This document shows positions 1 to 8,113 of a stretch of DNA of 64,000 nucleotides, in pieces. The DNA comes from Pseudarthrobacter raffinosi (lineage in GTDB: Bacteria; Actinomycetota; Actinomycetes; Actinomycetales; Micrococcaceae): the NCBI RefSeq assembly GCF_023913735.1, contig NZ_JAMXBH010000017.1, forward strand, positions 1 to 64,000, in the 5' to 3' direction. The notes beneath the pieces are model-generated. The model did no database searches and was not told where the DNA came from. It saw nothing but the letters and a program-made list of their open reading frames with translations. Each line of letters starts with the position of its first letter. Positions within the stretch are counted from its first letter, which is position 1. The position numbers and the translations under genes are program-made.

Positions 1-167
1 GGGCGTCCTCAATACCTTGCATCCAACCAGTCTTAACGACCAGCCCGGCAAGTCCAGCAGGCGCGCCTTAAACCACCCAAATTGTTCAGCAGCGTCCTAG
101 GCGCGCTGCCTCTTCCTTGCCAGTCTTCAATCCAGATTGAAGTAAGCTCAGGGCACAAAAAACCTGG

Positions 168-984
168 TCAGGCCTCGGCCTGCGGCAGCACCAGCAGGTA
201 GCCCGCCGGCAGATCGCTGCTCCAGCGTCGCGGCTCACGGACCACGAACTGCGTCGCCAGCTGCTCGGGGCTGAGCAGGCTGTTGGGCGCAGGCGATGGA
301 CCCCACTGCCCGCTGCCGTGCGGGTAGAGCGGATCCTGGACGCGGACGCCGGTGACCGAGAACTCCGGGAACTGGCCGGGATCGCCGAGCGACTCGAACC
401 CGCTCATCACCCACGCGTGGCGACCGCTCCACATGACCAGCCCGACCGGCCGGCCCGTTTCGGTGATGGCACGCGCCGCCGTTTGCGGTGCGTCCTCGTA
501 GTTGGCGATGCTGACAACGGCGTATGGCCCCATCCCCACGTCAGTCAGCACCTCGGCCCAACCCAATGGGTTGGCACCGTTGAACGAGTTGGACGACCGT
601 GCCCGGGCCATCTCCCACAGGTCGTTCTGCTGAGCGCGATCGGCCCACGTGCCGCCCCCCCGTGTCATCGATGAGGTTGTGCGCGATCTGGATGCTCGCC
701 GCCACACACCAGTCGAAGGTGTACTGCGGCACGAAGTCCCCCTCCTGGTAGAGGTTCAGGGCAAACGCCTGGGGCACCGCCGTCGGCGTGGGAACCGGCG
801 TCGGTGTGGGGGCCGGAGTCCGGTGAGGGGCGGGGGCGACGTCGCCAGCGGCTGGCCGGGCCGAGGACGTCGCTATCGGTCGATCGGTGGCGGTCTCGTC
901 AAAGCCGATCGCGGGCGCGCACGCCGTGAGGAGCATCGTCAGGGCAACGAGCCAGGCCAGAAGACGGGGAGGGGCACCGGTCAT
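168..984 (-). pseudogene. C39-like peptidase lipoprotein, frameshifted
   Basis: The 5' part (from ATG at 984) starts with a lipoprotein signal peptide whose lipobox ends LLTAC, then a Pro/Thr-rich linker, then FDWCVAAS, which looks like the catalytic Cys of a papain-like C39-type peptidase. The 3' part in another frame carries SGRHAWVMSGF and VQDPLYP, candidates for the catalytic His and Asp. The two halves join if one base is removed from the seven-C run at 655-661 (G7 on the coding strand). The protein would be about 270 residues, exported and lipid-anchored. Substrate is unknown. The shift could be a true mutation or a homopolymer sequencing error. Confidence 0.7.
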
Positions 985-1138
985 AATCGAAAGTCTAGAC
1001 GATATGAAGTGAGCGGTTAGCTGCTTTGCCAGTCCGGGCCCGGCCACGGCCATTTTTCCTCCGTGCTTGGATGGGAGTGGCCTGGTCCTGACCGGGACTA
1101 TAGGCGCCGCTCGAAGGGCGACTGTTGCCCGCCGTCGT

Positions 1139-1824
1139 TCACCTGGGACGCCTCCTGAAGGAGAAACGCCCGACGGCGGTGGCCGGGCGGGGTGCCTTGC
1201 GCCATGCCCGGCGGTCCAGCGCCACAGTGGCCAGAACCGCGAGGACGACGACGCCGAAGTAGATCAGCTCCGCGCGGTCGGCGCCGGCGCCGGTGAAGCC
1301 GAAGGAACCCATGGTGAAAGTGCCCTGGCTGTTGTGGAACAGGAGCGTCAGCAGGACGCTGCCGCCTGTGCGGTTGAAAAGCCAGACGTAAAGGAAGGTG
1401 ATGGCGAACGTCGTCGGCAAGCCGATCAGGCTTAGCCCGCCAAAGAGGACCAGCGGTAGGTGCCAGAGGGCTATGAGGACGCCGAGAATGGCTGCGGACA
1501 CCAGCGGAGGCCGGGACGCCTGAAGGAGCGCGAGGGCGTAGCCGCGGAACCCGGGTTCTTCGCCCAGTGGTCCGTCCATCGGATTGACCAGCCGGACGGC
1601 GAAGACGGTCAGCAGCCCACTCCACGTCAGCTGTGCAAGGCCCGGGGCGGAGGCCCCGAGTGCCATGGTGATGAGCCCCGTGACCAGGACAAGGACGGCG
1701 GGAATTCCATGCGGGGAATGCGCCCTGTCGCGTAAGCGGGCCACGATGCCCAGGAAATCGCGTAGGTCAGGACAAAGAATGCCAAAAGCCTGTGGTGTTT
1801 TAGCCAGCCAGTGGAACGGCGCAT
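1139..1824 (-). pseudogene. CPBP-family intramembrane metalloprotease with internal deletion
   Basis: A start at 1824 gives MRRSTGWLKHHRLLAFFV, a typical first membrane helix of CPBP (CAAX protease/bacteriocin-processing) proteins. The rest is in a different frame: GEEPGFRGYAL (the EExxxR motif), ALWHLPL and LFHNSQGT, which supply the expected Glu, Arg and His/Asn residues. The frame change falls near 1685-1700. Compared with the usual 280-300 residues, roughly 50 or more residues (helices 2-3) are missing between the two parts. An in-frame start at 1858 would leave a 239-residue protein without a good N-terminal helix. I call it broken. Its original role (membrane proteolysis or immunity) cannot be read from context. 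Confidence 0.65.
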
Positions 1825-1934
1825 GATGGCTCCAAACAGTCACTGCAAGGTGCTCCAATTGTCCGCCCCCTGCCCGCGTGCGCGCCGGTGCTGGACGCCG
1901 GCCTTGACGGCGTTCCCGCAGGCCAGAGCCGGCG

Positions 1935-3176
1935 CTAAACTCCGACGGCGGGGCGGCCCAGGGTGCGCCCCTCGCGCAGGACCAGGACGCGGCGGAAGTT
2001 GCGGTCCACCACTACGACGTCGGCCCGCAGGCCCGCGCGGAGACTTCCGATTTCCTGCCCCTGGCCGATGATGGCCGCCGGAACCGCGGTGGCTGACAAA
2101 ACAGCGGCGGCCGGCTCCACGCCGGCGTTAATGGTCCGCCGCACAACGTCCAGCAATGTGGCCGTCCCGCCAGCGAGGGTGCCGTTGCTGAGCCGGGCCA
2201 CGGCACCGCTGACGGAAACGGCGGCGGGGCCAAGCTCGTAGTCCCCGTCCGGCAGCCCGGTGGCGGCCATGGAGTCGGTCACCAGGACCACGTTTTCAGC
2301 CCCCACCAACTCGAAGACCATCCGGACTGTTTCGGGGTCCAGGTGCGCGCCGTCGGCGATGAGTTCGACGGCAATCGTGCCGGCCCCGGCCAGCCGGAGG
2401 CACGCGGCGACAGGTCCGGGGCTGCGGTGGTGCAGCGGCGGCATACCGTTAAAGAGGTGTGTGATAGTGGGGCGCGATACGGTCCCCAGGCCGGATGCCG
2501 CCAGCAGCTCCGCCGCCCCGGTGAGGGAGGCCGCCGTCGTCCGCGCGTCCGCGTCAGTGTGGCCCAGCGACGGCGTGACGCCGTGCTCGGCGAGCATCCG
2601 CACCACGGCGTCGGCGCCGGGAAGTTCGGGCGCGTACGTCATGGTCCGCAGGTGGCCGCCGGCCGCGGCCAACAGTTCGCCCAGCAGGGGGAGGTCCGGC
2701 TCGCGCAGGTACCGCGGATCCTGGGCGCCGCATCGCGCGTGGGACAGGAACGGCCCCTCGGAGTGGATGCCCGCGATGAGCCCTTCATCGGCAAGCAGCC
2801 GCAGGGTTTCCAGGCCGCGCAGCAGGTCCTCGCGGGACGCGGTCACCGTGCTTGCCAGCAGCGTGGTGGTGCCGCTGCGGTGCAGGAAGTCCACGGCGGC
2901 CCTGGCAGCCCCGCTGTCGCCGCTGGGGAAGTCGCCGCCCACGGCCCCGTGGCAGTGCAGGTCAACGAGGCCGGGCAGAATCAGGCTGCCCCGCGGCAGT
3001 TCGAGTTCCTCAAGACCGGGCAGCGACGCCTCATCCAAGCCCGCGCGGGGCCCTACATACGCGATGCGGCCGTCCGCGACGGCCACCACTGCGTCGTCCT
3101 GGATCGAGCCGTCGGTCAGGACCGTGCCGGCCAGCAGGTAGCTCCCGGACTCAGCGGCGGTGGGCCCGGGCGTCAC
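1935..3176 (-). CDS. nagA: N-acetylglucosamine-6-phosphate deacetylase
   Basis: Cytosolic amidohydrolase-superfamily enzyme that removes acetate from GlcNAc-6-phosphate to give glucosamine-6-phosphate, a step in GlcNAc and sialic acid catabolism. Family landmarks are present in order: DLHCHGAVGGDF near residue 72, HSEGPFL, GHTDADA, HLFNGMPPLHHR, ADGAHLDP and the catalytic LVTDSMAATG. Its length of 413 residues is a little above the usual 380-400. The GTG start at 3176 overlaps the stop of the upstream nanE remnant (GTGA), so the two were translationally coupled. It is the only apparently intact gene of its cluster. Confidence 0.93.
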   Translation of the reverse strand: MTPGPTAAESGSYLLAGTVLTDGSIQDDAVVAVADGRIAYVGPRAGLDEASLPGLEELELPRGSLILPGLVDLHCHGAVGGDFPSGDSGAARAAVDFLHRSGTTTLLASTVTASREDLLRGLETLRLLADEGLIAGIHSEGPFLSHARCGAQDPRYLREPDLPLLGELLAAAGGHLRTMTYAPELPGADAVVRMLAEHGVTPSLGHTDADARTTAASLTGAAELLAASGLGTVSRPTITHLFNGMPPLHHRSPGPVAACLRLAGAGTIAVELIADGAHLDPETVRMVFELVGAENVVLVTDSMAATGLPDGDYELGPAAVSVSGAVARLSNGTLAGGTATLLDVVRRTINAGVEPAAAVLSATAVPAAIIGQGQEIGSLRAGLRADVVVVDRNFRRVLVLREGRTLGRPAVGV

Positions 3177-3688
3177 TTGAGGGTCTCGGCGAACCAGCCG
3201 GTGATGGTGGCCGGGTGCGTGATCGCGGTTCCGACGACGACGGCCGCGGCCTCGACCGCCGCGGCAGCGTCGTCGAACGAGCCGCAGTCCGCCATCACCA
3301 AGGCGTGGGAATCGTGGTGGATGCCCGCCACTGTCTGGGCCAGGGCCAGGGCCAGGGCCAGGGTCAGGCCGTCCGGACGCTCCCGGCGCGTGCCGTCGAT
3401 GGCCACCACGTGGGCGCCCGCGTTGGCCGCCGCCAGAGCATGACGGAGTGTGGGAGTGATGAAGGCGCCGTCGTGACCGTCCTTCCAGAGCCCGATCACC
3501 GGAACCTCCACCGCTGCACGCGTGAACTGCACATCGGCCAGACCCTGGACACGGACGGCAGCGGCGCCGCCGATCACTGCGGAAGCGGCCATCTGCGCCG
3601 TGCTGCGCGGGTCCCGCAGGGGCTCGCCCGGATACGCCTGGCAGGACACGATGAGTTGCCCGCGCAGGGCTTTGGGGGTCAGAATCAC
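3173..3688 (-). pseudogene. nanE: N-acylglucosamine-6-phosphate 2-epimerase, internally deleted
   Basis: The N-terminus (LIVSCQAYPGEPL), the KDGHDGAFITPT segment and VVAIDGTRRERPDG match NanE, the TIM-barrel enzyme converting ManNAc-6-P to GlcNAc-6-P. The frame is open but only 171 residues long, against roughly 220-235 in the family. After LVMADCGSFDDAAAAVE it jumps directly to AAAVVVGTAITHPATIT, so the strand/helix region containing the usual GTTLSGYT and AEGRIHTPE segments is missing. The barrel probably cannot fold. A (GGGCCA)n repeat within the gene encodes LALALALA. It is followed by nagA with a 4-nt overlap. Confidence 0.65.
3337..3366. repeat. Hexanucleotide microsatellite GGGCCA x4 plus GGGTCA
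   Basis: Four perfect and one imperfect 6-bp units lie in tandem inside the nanE remnant and encode alternating Leu-Ala. Unit changes would keep the frame, so this is a candidate length-variable tract. Confidence 0.85.
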
Positions 3689-3746
3689 GGTCGGTTCCTC
3701 TGGAAGGTTGACGGAGCGGGCTGAAGATCAGGGAATGACGAGGTGC

Positions 3747-4280
3747 TTAGGACCGAGTGGTGGTGAGGACCAGTCGCGCGGCGCCCACCATTGCTGCTGC
3801 GTTGCCGAGTTTAGCGGGAGGACGGGGAGGCCGAGCAGCGCGGGCAGGAGTTCGGCGCGAAGGGCGCGTTCCATGGGACGCCACCAGGGCGCGCCGGCGT
3901 CGGAGAGCCCGCCGGAAACCACCACCACTTCGGGTCCAGGATGTTGGCGAGTCCGCCCACGGCCTGGCCGGCGGCAGAGGCGCCCATGCCCACGCCTTGA
4001 TGGCTATGGCATCGCTGTCGCCGGCGAGGGCAAAGACACCGCGGGCGTCCAGCGCCGGTTCCTTGCCGCCGAGCCGCACGTACGCCTCGCGGATGGCGGG
4101 CCCGGAGGCGATGGCCTCAACATGCCCGGCGCCGCCGCAGACGCAGAGAATAGCCTGGCCCTCGTGGAATGCGTACGGCGAGGCGAAGTGGCCCACGTGG
4201 CCGCCCGCATAGCGGTGTCCCAGGACCGGGTGCCCGGCCAGGACAAAACTGCCACCGACGCCGGTGCCGAAGGCCACTAG
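3747..4280 (-). pseudogene. nanK: ROK-family sugar kinase (probable N-acetylmannosamine kinase), multiply broken
   Basis: The segment begins at GTGVGGSFVLAGHPV and includes GHVGHFAS and CVCGGAGHVEAIASG, the glycine-rich and zinc-binding signatures of the C-terminal half of ROK kinases. Homology then moves through three frames: SAAGQAVGGLANILDP (ending near 3930), VVVSGGLSDAG (from 3928) and finally GNAAAMVGAARL back in the first frame. That needs at least three frameshifts. The first roughly 110 residues, including the ATP-binding DxGxT region, are absent: the gene is cut at a junction near 4280 where a sialidase fragment begins. By position in a nag/nan cluster the ancestor was probably the ManNAc kinase. 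Confidence 0.75.
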
Positions 4281-4293
4281 TTATCCACTAGTT
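4274..4293. repeat. 9-bp direct repeat at the kinase/sialidase junction
   Basis: CCACTAGTT occurs twice (4274-4282 and 4285-4293) separated by AT, exactly where the truncated kinase meets the truncated sialidase. It contains the sialidase fragment's stop codon. It could be a deletion scar. Confidence 0.7.
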
Positions 4294-4644
4294 AGGCTCC
4301 AGCCTGGCCGCCGCTTCGAAGAATCCGGCATGCGTACCGGCGGCGTGGAACATAAAGATCCGGCCGGTATCCACGTCCACCAGGAGGCTCGGATCGCCGT
4401 AGCCGTTAAGGCCGCCGCCCGTCCCCACCATATGCTGATCGCCCCAGGTCCGGCCGCTGTCCGTGCTGCGCCGGAGCAGGAGGTCCATCGGGTTGGGCAG
4501 GTCATCGAGGTTGGGGCGGCCGTCATAGGCGGCCAGCAGGGTGCCCTGCCGCGAGACGGCGAGGGCGGGGATCCTGTATTGCCGGTAGCCGCCGGTGCCG
4601 CGGACCGCCAGGACGTGTTCCACGTCGGGCATGGCAGCCGTCAT
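4288..4644 (-). pseudogene. Exo-alpha-sialidase, N-terminal fragment
   Basis: The 118-residue frame starts at ATG 4644 and shows YRIPALAVSRQGTLLAAYDGR (the RIP motif and catalytic Asp region), an Asp-box STDSGRTWG, and GDPSLLVD and MFHAAGTHAGF typical of GH33 sialidases. It stops after LEPN, while the family needs some 350 or more residues for the six-bladed propeller with the remaining Arg and Tyr active-site residues. No signal peptide is visible, so the ancestral enzyme was probably intracellular. The missing C-terminus and the missing kinase N-terminus define one deletion. Confidence 0.75.
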
Positions 4645-4660
4645 CGGCTAGAGGACATGG

Positions 4661-4671
4661 GATGTCACATC
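4661..4671. promoter_or_regulatory. Possible GntR/FadR-type operator between divergent genes
   Basis: GATGT-C-ACATC is a perfect odd-length palindrome in the 83-bp gap between the sialidase remnant and the PfkB kinase gene. FadR/NanR-type repressors use sites of this kind, but no such regulator gene lies beside it. Function is inferred from position only. Confidence 0.25.
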
Positions 4672-4727
4672 TCCATGGTGGGCGACGCGTAACACGCCTG
4701 TGTAGGCAGTCGCATCTCTGGCAGAGT

Positions 4728-5669
4728 ATGACCATGCTCACAGTTATAGGCGAGGGCCTTGTTGACGTTGTCCAGCGCGCCTCCGGAATCGAAGCCCACG
4801 TGGGCGGCAGTCCCCTTAATGTCGCGGTGGGCCTGGCCCGCCTCGACCATCCCGTGCAATTCGTCGGCCGTTACGGCCGCGACGCCTACGGGGATTCGGT
4901 GGCGGCGCACCTGCGCTCCAGCTCCGTTATGCTGCCGCTGGGCCCCGACGAGCTGCCAACCAGCGTAGCCACCGCGGTAATCGACGACGACGGCGCCGCC
5001 ACCTACACGTTCGATCTCGCCTGGGAGCTTCCCGGCCTGGCGGACCGCCTCGCCTTTATGCTGCAGGGAACCACCCTGCTGCACACCGGCTCCATCGCCA
5101 CGATGTTGGCGCCGGGCGCCGCGGCGGTGCTCGCCGCCGTCGAGCACGCCCATCCCGCCGCCACCATCAGCTTCGATCCCAACTGCCGGCCCAGCATCAT
5201 CACCGACGTGGATTATGCACGGACGCAGGCGGAGAAGTTTGTCACCCTCTCGGACGTGGTCAAGGCCTCCGACGAGGACCTGGAGTGGCTGTATCCGGGT
5301 GTGGATGTGCTGGAATCAGCGCGCCGCTGGCTGTCGCTGGGTGGCTCCGAGGGGCCGGCCGTGGTGGTGGTCACGCGGGGCGCGGCCGGTCCGTGGGGAA
5401 TTACGGCCGCCGGTGAAGCCGCGATTGACGCGCCTCGCGTGGAAGTGGCCGACACCGTGGGCGCAGGTGATTCCTTTATGGCCGCGCTGCTTTCGGGGAT
5501 CGTGGACCGGGGCCTGGACGGCGCGCAGAACCGGAAGGACCTGCGCGAGCTTCCGGCCGAGGGCCTGGCTGAGCTCCTGGCCCACGCTGCCCGCGCGGCG
5601 GCCGTCACGGTTTCCCGCCCGGGCGCCAACCCGCCCACGCGTGCCGAACTGAACTCAGTTGCAACTTAG
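4728..5669 (+). CDS. PfkB-family carbohydrate kinase
   Basis: Cytosolic ribokinase-family sugar kinase of about 313 residues that transfers phosphate from ATP to a ketose, deoxyketose or similar sugar. Visible motifs are GEGLVDVV at the N-terminus, HVGGSPLNVAVGLARL (PfkB signature 1 region), DPNCRPS, and the anion-hole/catalytic DTVGAGDSF near residue 250. The start at 4728 (or ATG 4734) is chosen because the conserved first strand MLTVIGEG begins there. Upstream in-frame codons lie in the divergent promoter. It resembles fructokinases and KDG kinases equally. It lies divergent to the decayed sialidase cluster. Confidence 0.88.
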   Translation: MTMLTVIGEGLVDVVQRASGIEAHVGGSPLNVAVGLARLDHPVQFVGRYGRDAYGDSVAAHLRSSSVMLPLGPDELPTSVATAVIDDDGAATYTFDLAWELPGLADRLAFMLQGTTLLHTGSIATMLAPGAAAVLAAVEHAHPAATISFDPNCRPSIITDVDYARTQAEKFVTLSDVVKASDEDLEWLYPGVDVLESARRWLSLGGSEGPAVVVVTRGAAGPWGITAAGEAAIDAPRVEVADTVGAGDSFMAALLSGIVDRGLDGAQNRKDLRELPAEGLAELLAHAARAAAVTVSRPGANPPTRAELNSVAT

Positions 5670-5811
5670 GCTGATTCCGGCATCACCGACCGCCGGCTTG
5701 GCCACGCGGAGGCAACGGCACGCAATCCGATGAGACATCTGCCCTCACCGCAACCGGAGCGCTTTGGGGATCCTTATGCGTGGCGCAATTCCGAAGGCAA
5801 CGTGCCGCAGG

Positions 5812-6588
5812 TCAGCCGGCATACGCGAGGATCGAGAGGCTCCTGACGCCGTATTTCGTGGTCGCCGCACGGGCGCTGTCGGAGAGGAACTCATACGGAT
5901 TCGTCCGGAGCGTTTTCAGCGCGAACCCGCTGCCGGCGATCAATTCCTGGTAGGTGTCTTCCTGCGTGGCGCCACCGATGCAGGCGGCCCAGAGATCAAT
6001 GTTGCAGACAATCTGTTGGGTCAGCGGCCTTTCGGTGACGATATCGGCAACCGCCAGGCGTCCTCCTGGGCGCAGCACGCGTGCCGCTTCGCGGAACACA
6101 GCGGCTTTGTCCGCGGACAGGTTGATGACGCCGTTGGAGATGATGCAGTCGAACCTGGCATCGTCGAAGGGGAGTTCTTCGATGTACCCGTGCGCGAAGG
6201 CGACCTGGGGAAAGCCGCCCTCTTTCCGCAGGCCGTCGGCCTTCTCCAGCTGCTCCTCGGTCATGTCAAGGCCCACCACCTGCCCGCCGGATCCCACCGT
6301 GACGGCGGCGGCGAAGACGTCCATCCCCGAACCTGAGCCCAGGTCCAGGATTTTTTCTCCGGGCCTGAGGTCCGCCAGGTCGAAAAAATATCCCACCCCG
6401 GCGAAGGACTCGACGGCGGCGGCAGGGATCGCGTCCAGCAGCCAGGCCGGGTAGCCCAGCTGCACCGCAAGACCACGTCCCATCTTGAAGTGGTACTTGC
6501 CAGCGGGGTTTTGGGCCACCGCCCGATAGACCTGCTTGACCTTGTCCTCAAGCTCGGTTCGGTCAACTGCAACTGTTCCCATGTCCAT
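5812..6588 (-). CDS. Class I SAM methyltransferase, ArsM-like but lacking one catalytic Cys
   Basis: A Rossmann methyltransferase of 258 residues with the SAM motif ILDLGSGSGMDVF near residue 80, VGLDMTEEQLEKA and RVLRPGGRLAVADI. The arrangement matches arsenite methyltransferases, including LWAACIGGA near the C-terminal Cys. Where ArsM has SNCVINLS, this protein has SNGVINLS, so one of the metalloid-binding cysteines is Gly. Arsenite methylation is therefore doubtful, and another soft nucleophile (thiol, sulfide, selenide) is possible. It lies 15 nt downstream of the OsmC gene in an apparent operon opposite an ArsR-rhodanese regulator. Confidence 0.8.
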   Translation of the reverse strand: MDMGTVAVDRTELEDKVKQVYRAVAQNPAGKYHFKMGRGLAVQLGYPAWLLDAIPAAAVESFAGVGYFFDLADLRPGEKILDLGSGSGMDVFAAAVTVGSGGQVVGLDMTEEQLEKADGLRKEGGFPQVAFAHGYIEELPFDDARFDCIISNGVINLSADKAAVFREAARVLRPGGRLAVADIVTERPLTQQIVCNIDLWAACIGGATQEDTYQELIAGSGFALKTLRTNPYEFLSDSARAATTKYGVRSLSILAYAG

Positions 6589-6603
6589 GGCTATACCCGT
6601 GCT

Positions 6604-7170
6604 TCATACGATTTCGAGGGTGGTTTCAACCGGAACCGGGTTGGCCAGGCAGTCGCGGACCGGTGACGTGTCCTGGACATACCGGCATAGGGACTGAAGC
6701 TGCTCCGGGGTGGCATTCGGGCTGGAGACCCGTGCCTGCGCACGGATGGCGGTGAATCCGGGCCGAGGTCCTTCGAGGCCGAGGAAGGGCCGAACATCCA
6801 GATCGCCTTCGACGTGGAACTCCAGTGAACTGATCTCTATACCCTGGGCGGCCGCATTGGCCGCGTATCCGACGGCGTAGCAGAAGCCCAGGGCCTGCAG
6901 CAGCAGTTCGACGGCATTGGGTCCGGCGTTGTTTCCGAGGAGCACGGGAGGTTCGTCACCCTCGGTCGTGAAGTCTCCGGTCCGGGTGGTGTCGGGTTCC
7001 CCCGCATGGGTGAATCCCAGGATCTTTCCCGAGTTATGGGTGCCGCCGCGCCAGGTGCTGGTGGCTCTGAACGTAAAGCTGCCCTGGGTGGGATCTGCCT
7101 GGATCGCATCGATGGTCCCCAGTAGCTGGTCGACGTCAATGCCATTGCGGAAGGTCGCTGTCGATTCCAT
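6604..7170 (-). CDS. OsmC-family peroxiredoxin-like protein
   Basis: The 188-residue protein has the OsmC/Ohr fold signature: LLQALGFCYAVGYAANA carries the first active Cys at the start of the central helix, and LCRYVQDTSPVRDCLANPVPV carries the second. OsmC/Ohr proteins reduce organic hydroperoxides with a reactive cysteine pair, and some members act on persulfides. The long insertion with RGGTHNSGKI resembles the YhfA/OsmC-like subgroup that carries HNSG. It is first gene of a two-gene operon with the methyltransferase. Its promoter region holds two palindromes facing the divergent ArsR-rhodanese gene. Confidence 0.88.
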   Translation of the reverse strand: MESTATFRNGIDVDQLLGTIDAIQADPTQGSFTFRATSTWRGGTHNSGKILGFTHAGEPDTTRTGDFTTEGDEPPVLLGNNAGPNAVELLLQALGFCYAVGYAANAAAQGIEISSLEFHVEGDLDVRPFLGLEGPRPGFTAIRAQARVSSPNATPEQLQSLCRYVQDTSPVRDCLANPVPVETTLEIV

Positions 7171-7224
7171 CGCAATTCGCCTCTTTTCCGGGTTGTCCCG
7201 GGGTCCGTGGCGCGGCCCGGGTGG

Positions 7225-7246
7225 TATTCAAGTGAATACTTGAATA
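7225..7246. promoter_or_regulatory. Operator 1 for ArsR-rhodanese regulator
   Basis: A perfect inverted repeat with 9-bp arms TATTCAAGT and ACTTGAATA around the spacer GAAT, in the 138-bp gap between the OsmC operon and the divergent regulator. This is the size and symmetry of ArsR/SmtB-family operators. Binding is inferred. Confidence 0.75.
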
Positions 7247-7269
7247 CGACACCCGGTGGGTATATCTTG

Positions 7270-7285
7270 TCAAGTACCTACTTGA
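7270..7285. promoter_or_regulatory. Operator 2 for ArsR-rhodanese regulator
   Basis: Arms TCAAGTA and TACTTGA around CC repeat the core (TCAAGT/ACTTGA) of the first site 24 bp downstream. It lies 24 bp before the regulator start, fitting autoregulation. Confidence 0.65.
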
Positions 7286-7308
7286 ATATGATTTGCGGAG
7301 GATCGGGC

Positions 7309-7998
7309 ATGAGTGACAGGCCGGCAAAGGACAAGCTGTTTGATGCATTTGCTTCCGTGGCCAAGGTCCTTGGCAGTGGTCGGCGCGCCGAGATAGTGGA
7401 TGTCCTGGCCCAGGGTGAGCGCCCTGTGGACGAAATTGCCGAGGAAATCGGGCAGAGCATCGCCAATACTTCGCAGCATCTTCAGCAGCTCCTGCGGGCA
7501 GGCCTGGTGCGCACCCGTCGCGAAGGAACGCGGATCCATTACCGCCTCAGCGGCACCGCTGTCACGCGACTCTGGGCGGCCGTGCGGGAGGTTGCATCCG
7601 AGCATGTCGCAGAACTCGACGAACTCGCCGAGGCCTACCTGGGGGACAGGGCGGCCTTGGACTCCCTGACCCGGACTGAGCTGACCAACCGAATGGCCGC
7701 CGGAGATGTCGTAGTTCTCGATGTGCGGCCTGAGCGCGAATTCCGCTCCGGCCACATCCCGGGCGCGGTTTCGGTTCCTGTCGGAGAGCTGGCGGGGAGG
7801 ATGAAGGACCTGCCGCACGGCCGCATCATCGTGGCATACTGCCGCGGACAGTACTGCGTGTTCGCCGACGAGGCGGTCCGGACGCTGCGGGAACAGGGTA
7901 TGCCTGCCGTCAGGCTCGAGGAGGGCTATCCCGAGTGGGCTGAGGCCGGGCTACCCGTCGAGGCTGGCGCGCCGCGCAAGTCCGGCGCGCCGGGATAG
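7309..7998 (+). CDS. ArsR-type HTH regulator fused to a rhodanese domain
   Basis: A 229-residue protein. The N-terminal winged helix (about 10-100) includes VDEIAEEIGQSIANTSQHLQ and the wing LVRTRREGTRIHYRLSG. The C-terminal rhodanese domain (about 125-220) has VLDVRPEREFRSGHIPGA and the active loop YCRGQYC. A rhodanese cysteine on a repressor suggests sensing of sulfane sulfur or thiol-reactive compounds. ArsR-rhodanese fusions of this general type are known in actinobacteria, though the ligand here is inferred. The ATG at 7309 follows a GGAGG Shine-Dalgarno. It is divergent from the OsmC-methyltransferase operon and probably represses it from the two palindromes between them. Confidence 0.9.
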   Translation: MSDRPAKDKLFDAFASVAKVLGSGRRAEIVDVLAQGERPVDEIAEEIGQSIANTSQHLQQLLRAGLVRTRREGTRIHYRLSGTAVTRLWAAVREVASEHVAELDELAEAYLGDRAALDSLTRTELTNRMAAGDVVVLDVRPEREFRSGHIPGAVSVPVGELAGRMKDLPHGRIIVAYCRGQYCVFADEAVRTLREQGMPAVRLEEGYPEWAEAGLPVEAGAPRKSGAPG

Positions 7999-8113
7999 CC
8001 GCCGCCTTCGAGCACGTCGCTGCGGTCGCGCACGGTGTAGCCTGGTCGCCGGGGAAGCCCGCCAGGGTTAGCCGGGACGGCGCCGGCCGCGGCGTCCGAA
8101 ATCGGCGGGGCAC

